Assembly: GCA_028276315.1 (NCBI GenBank)
Contig: JAPYWP010000008.1
Location: forward strand, 1 to 14,293
Direction: 5' to 3'
Origin: Minisyncoccota bacterium
GTDB lineage: Bacteria > Patescibacteriota > Minisyncoccia > UBA6257 > HR35
Length of the DNA: 14,293 bases
The translations under genes were made by a program, and so were the position numbers. The stretch's first letter is position 1. The number at the start of each line of letters is the position of its first letter. Below the pieces are notes generated by a model. It saw only the letters and a list, made by a program, of their open reading frames with translations, ran no database searches and was not told the origin of the DNA. Shown piece after piece: positions 4,258 to 9,826 of the stretch.

Positions 4258-5274
4258 TTAATAATAAGGTAGAAAAATTTCGAGGTTGCCGTCTAAAACT
4301 TCCTCAAGATTTTGAGTTTCTTTATTTGTTTTGTGGTCTTTTACTAATTTGTATGGATGGAAAATATATGATCTTGTCTGGTATCCCCAACTTGGTTGAA
4401 TATCTTTTTGTTTTAATTCTTCTATTTTTTTTACATTTTTTTCTTTTTGAAGTGCTATAAGTTTAGATTTTAAAAATAACAATGCTTTTTGACGATTTTG
4501 ATATTGAGATCTTTCTGATTGGCAAACAACAGATAAATTTAATGGTTTATAAGTAACTCTTACTGCAGTTTCAACTTTGTTTACATTTTGACCTCCAGGG
4601 CCTGATGATCTAAAAAATTCAAATTCTAAATCATTTTCATTTATTTCAATTGGTTCTTCTTCTAAAATTGGAATAACTTCAACAAGAGCAAAGCTTGTAT
4701 GTCTTAGTTTTTTAGCTGAAAATGGGGAAATTCTAACTAATCTATGTACACCACTTTCGTTTTTTAATATCCCATAAGGATAATCATTTTCAACTTCAAA
4801 AGAAATATTTTTATAACCCCCATATTCATTTCTATGCTCATGAGTTATTTTATATTTAAAGTTAAATTTTTCGAAAAATTTTTGATACATTCTTGCTAAA
4901 ATTGCGACCCAATCTTCTGCGTCTTTTCCTCCAACTCCAGCGTAAATTGAAAGTAGTGCTTTATTTTTATCATAAGGTTCATTAAAAATTAATTTTTTAG
5001 TTAATTTTTGAATTTCTTTCCTTAAATTATCTATTTCGTCTTCTTTGCATTCTTCTATTTTCTTTTCTAAGTTTTCTATCTCTTCAATTATAGATTTATT
5101 TTTTTGGTAATCTTTTAATATTTCTTGGTTTTCTTTTTCCCAAAATTTTGGATTATTTATTTCAAATTCAATTTCTTTTGTTTTTTTAAAAATATCAGCA
5201 TAATTAATTTTCTTTTTTAAAAAATCAAGATCGTTTTTGAGATTTTCTTTTTTTTGTTCAAATTCAAAAGACAT
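4258..5274 (-). CDS. prfB: Peptide chain release factor 2
   Basis: This 338-residue class I release factor reads UAA and UGA and triggers hydrolysis of peptidyl-tRNA on the ribosome. The N-terminal ~95 residues form a charged helical domain. The stop-codon-recognition tripeptide Ser-Pro-Phe is at residues 183-185 within VRISPFSAKKLRHTSFA; SPF is diagnostic of RF2, whereas RF1 has PxT. The catalytic Gly-Gly-Gln is at 227-229 in SSGPGGQNVNKVETAVR. The end, YQTRSYIFHPYKLVKDH (residues 298-314), is also typical. The length is slightly below the 365 residues of E. coli. The reading frame is continuous, so the autoregulatory +1 frameshift at an early UGA known from many bacteria is absent. It lies 17 nt after truB on the same strand and is convergent with the RelE toxin gene. 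Its presence indicates that UGA is a stop codon here. Confidence 0.96.
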   Translation of the reverse strand: MSFEFEQKKENLKNDLDFLKKKINYADIFKKTKEIEFEINNPKFWEKENQEILKDYQKNKSIIEEIENLEKKIEECKEDEIDNLRKEIQKLTKKLIFNEPYDKNKALLSIYAGVGGKDAEDWVAILARMYQKFFEKFNFKYKITHEHRNEYGGYKNISFEVENDYPYGILKNESGVHRLVRISPFSAKKLRHTSFALVEVIPILEEEPIEINENDLEFEFFRSSGPGGQNVNKVETAVRVTYKPLNLSVVCQSERSQYQNRQKALLFLKSKLIALQKEKNVKKIEELKQKDIQPSWGYQTRSYIFHPYKLVKDHKTNKETQNLEEVLDGNLEIFLPYY

Positions 5275-5291
5275 ATTAGTATAATTATTGA

Positions 5292-6200
5292 TTAGTATAA
5301 TATTGAAAATACTTTATATACTGGTTCTGGTTTTTGATAGAGAATATTTATTTTAGAAATGCTACCCGGAGTAGGGCCTGTTTCTATTTGCTCGATGATT
5401 CTATCTAAAATAGATTCTTTTCCTTGAAAAAGCATTTCAACAGACCCATCTGAAATATTTTTAACATAACCAACAACTTTAAATTGATCAGCAATATTTT
5501 TTATAAAAGCTCTCATCCCAACGCCCTGAACATAGCCAAAAATTTGAACTTTAACTTCTAGAAAATTTTTTTGAATATCCTCAAATGTAATAGATTTTTC
5601 AACTTCAAATGGTCCAACTCTTTTTCTTAAAAGTTTAAAAACATAACCACCACATTTAAGTTCATTACCTAAATCATTTGCAAAAGATCTTACATAAAAA
5701 CCTGCGCTACTTACTATATTTAATTTTAAAAATGGCCAATTATAGTTTATAAGTTCTATTTTTTTTACTAAAACTTTTTTTGGTTTTAATTCTGGTATTT
5801 GTCCTTTTCTAGAAATTTCATAAGCTCTTTTTCCTTTTATTTTTACAGCACTAAATATTGGTGGTATTTGATCAATAACACCTTTAAATTTTTGTAATGT
5901 TTCTAATATTTCATTTTCTTTTGGAATATTTTTAACTTCAACTTTTTCAATTGGACCTTCTGCATCAAAAGTTTTACTTCTTTTTCCAAGCTCAATTGTA
6001 ACTAAATATTCTTTTTCCATTTCTTTTATCTCATCAAGATCTTTTGTAAATTCATTGAAAGCTAAAATTAAAACACCTTCGGCTAAAGGGTCTAAAGTGC
6101 CACCATGCCCAACCTTTTTATTAGTGCTTTTTCTAAAAAAGTCAACTATTTCAGCCGATGTTTTTCCTACTGGTTTATAAAAATTTAAAATTCCCTTCAT
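5292..6200 (-). CDS. truB: tRNA pseudouridine-55 synthase TruB fused to an acylphosphatase domain
   Basis: Residues 1 to ~212 are a TruB that makes pseudouridine 55 in the T-loop of tRNAs. It starts with GILNFYKPVGKTSAEIV. The catalytic Asp37 lies in KVGHGGTLDPLAEGVL, PPIFSAVKIKGKRAYEISRK spans 113-132, and SSAGFYVRSFANDLG spans 164-178. In place of the usual PUA or TruB_C tail, residues ~215-302 form an acylphosphatase-like domain. It reads VQIFGYVQGVGMRAFIKNIA, with the phosphate-binding loop and catalytic Arg230, then GYVKNISDGSVEMLFQG with catalytic Asn248, and finally TGPTPGSISKI. Both catalytic residues are kept, so it could hydrolyse acyl phosphates, though a role as an RNA- or protein-binding module is also possible. 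There is no stop or frame change at the junction. It lies upstream of prfB (17 nt) and downstream of vapC (56 nt), on the same strand. Confidence 0.92.
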   Translation of the reverse strand: MKGILNFYKPVGKTSAEIVDFFRKSTNKKVGHGGTLDPLAEGVLILAFNEFTKDLDEIKEMEKEYLVTIELGKRSKTFDAEGPIEKVEVKNIPKENEILETLQKFKGVIDQIPPIFSAVKIKGKRAYEISRKGQIPELKPKKVLVKKIELINYNWPFLKLNIVSSAGFYVRSFANDLGNELKCGGYVFKLLRKRVGPFEVEKSITFEDIQKNFLEVKVQIFGYVQGVGMRAFIKNIADQFKVVGYVKNISDGSVEMLFQGKESILDRIIEQIETGPTPGSISKINILYQKPEPVYKVFSILY

Positions 6201-6256
6201 GTTTTTATGATTCAGATTTACAGAAAATAATTTATTCTTTTTAATTGTTTAATTTG

Positions 6257-6634
6257 TTAACTTAAAGTTTCTATTTTTATTTCTTTAATTTTTAAAAAAC
6301 TTTTATCCCTCGTGACTAAAATTGATTTAGTTTTAAAAGCAGTAGCAGCAATTAAGCTATCAGCCATACCTAATTGGTATTTTTGAGTAAGTTTAGCTGC
6401 TTCTTTGACAAGCGAAGAAGTAATAGAAATAGGAGGCAAAATACTAAGTAATTTTTGAATAATTAATTTTTGGGATGAAGAAATTTTCCTACTAGCCAAA
6501 AGTTCATACTCAGTAATTACAGAAATTGAGGCTTTAATTTCTTTGTTTTCAACCTTTCTAAGAAAATTTGTTGCCTTCTCTTCTCCTACTCTAAGATGAT
6601 CAATAATTATGTTTGTGTCAATTAAATATCTCAT
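6257..6634 (-). CDS. vapC: VapC-type PIN-domain ribonuclease toxin
   Basis: The ATG at 6634 overlaps the antitoxin stop (ATGA) and starts the protein at MRYLIDTN, the normal PIN start. An upstream in-frame ATG at 6664 would add MGEKNEKNRT inside the antitoxin gene and is not favoured. The 125-residue product has the four acidic residues of a Mg-dependent PIN nuclease: Asp6 (LIDTN), Glu42 (SVITEYEL), Asp92 (GMADSLIAA) and Asp110 (VTRDKSF). VapC toxins usually cleave initiator tRNA or rRNA; the target here cannot be read from sequence. All motifs are intact, so it should be active. It is followed by truB after 56 nt, and read-through into truB-prfB is possible. Confidence 0.9.
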   Translation of the reverse strand: MRYLIDTNIIIDHLRVGEEKATNFLRKVENKEIKASISVITEYELLASRKISSSQKLIIQKLLSILPPISITSSLVKEAAKLTQKYQLGMADSLIAATAFKTKSILVTRDKSFLKIKEIKIETLS

Positions 6635-6858
6635 AGTCCTATTTTTTTCATTCTTTTCTCCCATCTTTTTCTTAATTTTTTTTGATATTTAACTCCTTTT
6701 TCAAATTTACTTCCTAAAATTCCTTTACTTAAATCTACAACACTTATTCTTGAAAATTTAGGGACAGATATATCAAACTTAATTTTCTGAAGTTCTTCTT
6801 CTAACTTTTCTATCTTTTGGCGTATTTCTGAAAATTTTATTAATGATTGATTAGCCAT
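6631..6858 (-). CDS. VapB-like antitoxin
   Basis: This 75-residue protein has an N-terminal coiled-coil-like helix (EIRQKIEKLEEELQKIKFDI). A middle part SVPKFSRISVVDLSKGILGS follows, and it ends in a basic helix KYQKKLRKRWEKRMKKIGL. It has no clear AbrB, RHH or Phd signature, so I call it VapB-like from context: it overlaps the vapC start by 4 bp and is of antitoxin size. The basic W-containing tail resembles that of the broken antitoxin at 3419-3591. The ATG is set by the -10 box 6 nt upstream, and the first three residues (MAN) follow a promoter almost identical to that of the Phd-like gene at 1830. It would bind VapC and keep it inactive. Confidence 0.78.
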   Translation of the reverse strand: MANQSLIKFSEIRQKIEKLEEELQKIKFDISVPKFSRISVVDLSKGILGSKFEKGVKYQKKLRKRWEKRMKKIGL

Positions 6859-6864
6859 AAAATA

Positions 6865-6870
6865 ATTATA
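6865..6870 (-). promoter_or_regulatory. Extended -10 promoter of vapBC
   Basis: On the minus strand TGA-TATAAT lies 6 nt before the vapB ATG at 6858. The stretch from TTTTGTGATATAAT through the ATG and into GGCTAA is identical to the sequence before the gene at 1830, on the other strand and 5 kb away. A leaderless transcript is expected. Confidence 0.7.
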
Positions 6871-6888
6871 TCACAAAATTATATAAAT

Positions 6889-7025
6889 GCGAACCTATAC
6901 AAACTTGAAACGAACTCATACAAAATTTAATAACGCGAACCTATGCGAACCTGAAACGAACTAATCAAACCTAATTAATAATTAATTTATCAGCGTTCAT
7001 CCGTGTTGTATCCGCGTTCATCTAC
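6889..7025. repeat. Second short-unit repeat array in the divergent vapB/secD spacer
   Basis: The 191-bp spacer between the divergent vapB and secD starts holds units of the type gcgaacctat, gcgaacctga and aacgaact (6889-6970), about 10-11 bp apart. After an AT-rich gap come cagcgttcatccgtgttg and tatccgcgttcatc (6991-7022). The last 14-mer is the exact reverse complement of units in the array at 889-1053. There is no ORF. The units lie between, and partly upstream of, both promoters. Confidence 0.8.
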
Positions 7026-7033
7026 GGTTGTGT

Positions 7034-7039
7034 TATAAT
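7034..7039 (+). promoter_or_regulatory. Extended -10 promoter of secD
   Basis: TGT-TATAAT lies 10 nt before the secD ATG at 7050, giving a leader of only a few bases. No good -35 box is seen at the normal distance. It is probably the main promoter of the secD-secF-hpf-secA-scpAB cluster. Confidence 0.65.
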
Positions 7040-7049
7040 TTAAACTATT

Positions 7050-8318
7050 ATGGGGAAAAATAATTTGACTAAGTTTGAAGAGAATTTTTTAATTGTTTTT
7101 TTGATTTTACTTATTTTTATAATTTTAATCGATTTTTCTCATTTTTTCAACAAATACATTTATCTTCCTGATTTTTTAAATTTAAAATTTAAATTAGGAT
7201 TAGATCTTGCTGGAGGTACTATTTTAACATATTCTGCAGATCTTAGCAATATTAAAGATGAGGATAAAAAAGAAACTATGGAAATATTAAAAGAAGTTAT
7301 AGAGAGAAGAGTAAATTTATTTGGGATTAATGAACCTAAAGTTACATACTCTATTGTAGAAAATACGGGGCGTTTATATGTTGAGCTTCCTGGAATTAAA
7401 AGCCCTCAAGAAGCAATTGAGAAAATAGGAGAGACTCCTTATCTTGAATTTTATATTCCGCAAACATCAACAGGTAGTACTTCAACAATTAATTTTGTCC
7501 CAAGCGGATTAAATGGAAAATATTTAAAAAAAGCTCAAGTTGAGTATGTTTCTGGTTTAATTGAGCCAGTTGTTTCCTTGAGTTTTGATGAAGAGGGTGC
7601 AAAAATATTTAAAGAATTAACTCAAAAATATCTTGGACAACCAATAGCAATAGTTTTAGACGGAAAAATTATATCGTCTCCTGTAGTAAGAGAAGTGATA
7701 GAAAATGGCAATGCGCAAATAAGCGGTAAATTTTCTTTTAAAGAAGCTCAACAACTTGCAAGAAGATTGAATGAGGGTACATTACCTGTTAAAATGGAAA
7801 TAGTTGGGCAACAAACAATTTCAGGAAGTTATGGTAAAGATTTTGTTTCTCTTATTTTAAAAGCCTCATTTTTTGCATTTTTAACTATTGCTATCTTTAT
7901 GATCATTTACTATCGTTTTAGTGGTTTAATTTCATCTTTAGCTTTATTAGTTTATGCAATTTTAAATATTTTTATTTATAAAGCTTTTGGAATTGTTTTG
8001 ACATTAGCTGGAATAGTTGGTTTTATTTTATCTATAGGTATGGCTATTGATGCAAATATATTAATTTTAGAAAGAATGAAAGAAGAAAAAAGGGGAGGTA
8101 AAAGTGGTATTGTTCTAATAAATGATGCATTTAAGAGGGCTTGGACTTCTATAAGAGACTCAAATATTACAACTTTAATTTCTTCTGTAGCTTTGTATTT
8201 TTTGACATCTTCGTTTGTAAGGGGTTTTGCATTGACTTTGGGTATTGGTGTTTTAGTAAGTATGTTTACAGCAGTATTTTTTACAAGAATTTTAATGATT
8301 AAGTTAATAAAAAATTAA
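7050..8318 (+). CDS. secD: Protein translocase subunit SecD
   Basis: This 422-residue membrane protein works with SecF to use the proton or sodium gradient to help pull exported proteins through SecYEG. The first membrane helix is at ~13-33 and is followed by the D1 motif FKLGLDLAGGTIL (residues 47-59). The outer-face P1 region spans about 60-265 and includes KEVIERRVNLFGINEPKV and FKEAQQLARRLNEGTLPV. A block of five membrane helices follows (~266-420), with the conserved SIGMAIDANILILERMKEE at 328-346. It is shorter than E. coli SecD (615), as in many bacteria with a small P1 head. The ATG is set by the promoter 10 nt upstream, with no Shine-Dalgarno sequence. secF follows, but a 160-bp repeat array separates the two. 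Confidence 0.96.
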   Translation: MGKNNLTKFEENFLIVFLILLIFIILIDFSHFFNKYIYLPDFLNLKFKLGLDLAGGTILTYSADLSNIKDEDKKETMEILKEVIERRVNLFGINEPKVTYSIVENTGRLYVELPGIKSPQEAIEKIGETPYLEFYIPQTSTGSTSTINFVPSGLNGKYLKKAQVEYVSGLIEPVVSLSFDEEGAKIFKELTQKYLGQPIAIVLDGKIISSPVVREVIENGNAQISGKFSFKEAQQLARRLNEGTLPVKMEIVGQQTISGSYGKDFVSLILKASFFAFLTIAIFMIIYYRFSGLISSLALLVYAILNIFIYKAFGIVLTLAGIVGFILSIGMAIDANILILERMKEEKRGGKSGIVLINDAFKRAWTSIRDSNITTLISSVALYFLTSSFVRGFALTLGIGVLVSMFTAVFFTRILMIKLIKN

Positions 8319-8324
8319 ATAATG

Positions 8325-8482
8325 CGAACCACGGATAAATACGGATTCAAAACTGATAATAGCGGATATCTAAAAAATTATCCGAGTAAATCCGTTTCAA
8401 TATCCGGATAGATCCGTATAGATCCGTTCAAAAATCCGTATAGATCCGTTTCAATATCCGCATAAATCCGTGGTACCGTGGT
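8325..8482. repeat. Third repeat array with inverted arms, between secD and secF
   Basis: The left part (8327-8368) carries cGGAT units in one direction (ccacggataaatacggatt, agcggata). The right part (8379-8476) carries ATCCG units in the other direction (atccgtatagatccgtt, cataaatccgtgg). At the switch, CGGATA 8363-8368 and TATCCG 8379-8384 can form a 6-bp stem with a 10-nt loop. The 17-mer atccgtttcaatatccg occurs at 8390-8406 and 8444-8460, a 54-bp period. The outer ends ccacggat and atccgtgg are also inverted copies. The element could fold as a long imperfect hairpin in DNA or RNA. The final gtggtaccgtgg reaches into the region before secF. Confidence 0.85.
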
Positions 8483-8489
8483 AAAAAAC

Positions 8490-9377
8490 ATGAGTGAAAC
8501 AACAAAAACTGGAATAATTGAAAAAAGATTGATTTTTTATCTTATATCAATTTTATTAATTGTTGCTTCTTTATTTTTTATTTTTAGTTTTAAATTTGAA
8601 AAATCTATAGATTTTTATGGTGGTGCTCAAATAGAAATTTTAATTAAAGGTAATTTGAATGTTTTAGATTTTAAAAATAAATTTGAAAAATTTGGGCTTA
8701 AAGAAGTTTTAAATGTTGAAGGAGAAAGGTATATATTAAAGTTTAATCAGATGAGTGAAGAAGAGCATCAAAAGTTTTTGGAAGAATTAAAAAAATATTA
8801 TGATTTTACAGAAGAAAGTTTTACAAATGTTAGTTCTCTTGTTGGTAAAGAATTAAGAAAAAAGACATTTTCAGCAATTTTAATTGTTCTTATTTTAATA
8901 TCTCTTTATATAACTTTTGCTTTTAGGAAAAAAGTAAAACCTATAAGTTCCTTTATTTTTGGTTTAGCAACATTAATTGCTCTTTTTCATGATGTTTTAA
9001 TTAGTTTGGGATTTGTGGCTTTTAATAGATTTAGTTTTGATATAAATATTGTTGTTGCAATTTTGACTTTAGCTGGTTTTTCAGTTCATGACACAATTGT
9101 TGTTTTTGATAGAATTAGAGAAAATATAGCACTTGGCAATAAAAAGAATATAAATTTAAAAGAAATAATAAACTTTAGCATAAAACAGACAATGGCAAGA
9201 TCAATTAACACCTCATTAACTACAATTTTAGCTTTAATAGTTAGTTACTTTATTTTTGGTTATTATGTTAAATCATTAATATTAACTTTGATTTTTGGAA
9301 TAGTGATTGGAACTTATTCTTCTATATTTATTGCATCACCACTTGTTTATGAATTTTACAAAAATAAGTTAAAATAA
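8490..9377 (+). CDS. secF: Protein translocase subunit SecF
   Basis: I place the start at the ATG at 8490 (MSETTKTG). An in-frame GTG at 8478 would add MVKN but lies inside the end of the repeat array; neither has a Shine-Dalgarno sequence. The 295-residue protein has a first membrane helix at ~14-33. The motif KSIDFYGGAQIEI (residues 38-50) follows, with Tyr in the place where the family usually has Thr (DFTGG). A short outer domain and five more membrane helices make up the rest, with the conserved VHDTIVVFDRIRENI at 199-213. It forms a heterodimer with SecD. The repeat array separates it from secD, but no other promoter is seen, so one mRNA is likely. The last 9 codons plus stop lie in a 37-bp sequence that is duplicated before the next gene. 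Confidence 0.95.
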   Translation: MSETTKTGIIEKRLIFYLISILLIVASLFFIFSFKFEKSIDFYGGAQIEILIKGNLNVLDFKNKFEKFGLKEVLNVEGERYILKFNQMSEEEHQKFLEELKKYYDFTEESFTNVSSLVGKELRKKTFSAILIVLILISLYITFAFRKKVKPISSFIFGLATLIALFHDVLISLGFVAFNRFSFDINIVVAILTLAGFSVHDTIVVFDRIRENIALGNKKNINLKEIINFSIKQTMARSINTSLTTILALIVSYFIFGYYVKSLILTLIFGIVIGTYSSIFIASPLVYEFYKNKLK

Positions 9378-9382
9378 ATATT
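9346..9382 (+). repeat. 37-bp perfect direct repeat, copy 1 (secF 3' end)
   Basis: The 37 bases covering the last secF codons, its stop and 5 bases beyond recur exactly at 9483-9519, 137 bp downstream. The bases just outside differ on both sides. The 100 bases between the copies (9383-9482) contain no ORF. Confidence 0.9.
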
Positions 9383-9482
9383 GCAGAAATTTTAAAATGG
9401 GAAATTAAAGAAAATTTAAAAGTGGGATAAACAAAATCAGTTAATAATTTAAAAACAGCCAGCCATTAGCTGAAATTAAAAA
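9383..9482. other. 100-bp non-coding insert between direct repeats
   Basis: The segment is AT-rich, with no start codon followed by a useful frame. It begins gcagaaattttaaaa and ends gctgaaattaaaaa, two related direct copies. It contains a small CAGC-CATTA-GCTG stem (4 bp) near 9460-9472. It may be an insertion footprint or part of a local duplication. No promoter is clear. Confidence 0.5.
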
Positions 9483-9519
9483 TTTATGAATTTTACAAAA
9501 ATAAGTTAAAATAAATATT
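9483..9519 (+). repeat. 37-bp perfect direct repeat, copy 2 (just before hpf ATG)
   Basis: This is an exact copy of 9346-9382, ending one base before the ATG at 9520. It still encodes the secF tail YEFYKNKLK and stop in frame, but without the rest of the gene. Confidence 0.9.
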
Positions 9520-9819
9520 ATGAAAATACAATATTTTTTTAAAAAAATAGAAAATCCTGAGCCTTATAAAATTTATTTTGAAGGGAAATTAAAAAGAATT
9601 AAAAAATTTTTTCCAAAAAAAGAGGAAGTAATATTAAATATAGAATTTTCTCACCCAACTAAAAGAAAAAATTTTTATGTTGAATTTAATTTAGGTCTTA
9701 ATCACAAAAAAAATATTAGAGCAACTTTTGAATCTTCTAATCCGTTTGAGGCTATAGATAAAGCTATAGATAAACTTGTTGCTCAACTTAAAAAATTAAA
9801 ACTAGAACCAAATAAGTAA
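9520..9819 (+). CDS. hpf: Ribosome hibernation promoting factor, HPF/RaiA type (short)
   Basis: This 99-residue protein has the beta-alpha-beta-beta-beta-alpha order of the S30EA/HPF fold. The order is MKIQYFFKKI, a helix around PYKIYFEGKLKRIKKFFPKK, the strands VILNIEFSHP, FYVEFNLGLN and NIRATFESS, and the signature helix NPFEAIDKAIDKLVAQLKKL (residues 75-94). It has only the N-terminal domain of the family, as in short HPF or YfiA. It sits in the ribosome decoding channel under starvation and stops translation. It is placed directly before secA, an arrangement also known in other bacteria. No Shine-Dalgarno sequence; the ATG follows the second copy of a 37-bp duplication. Which of the HPF/RaiA subtypes it belongs to cannot be decided from sequence alone. 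Confidence 0.85.
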   Translation: MKIQYFFKKIENPEPYKIYFEGKLKRIKKFFPKKEEVILNIEFSHPTKRKNFYVEFNLGLNHKKNIRATFESSNPFEAIDKAIDKLVAQLKKLKLEPNK

Positions 9820-9826
9820 CTTAAAA

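Noticed and set aside
6635..6664. Upstream vapC start giving MGEKNEKNRT
   Set aside because: It would lie 34 bp inside vapB; the ATGA overlap start at 6634 gives the standard MRYLIDTN PIN beginning.
8325..8482. CRISPR array between secD and secF
   Set aside because: Units are 5-17 bp and irregular, arms face each other, there are no constant-length unique spacers and no cas genes.
8478..8489. GTG start for secF
   Set aside because: It lies in the last unit of the repeat array; the ATG at 8490 is only 4 codons later. It cannot be fully excluded.
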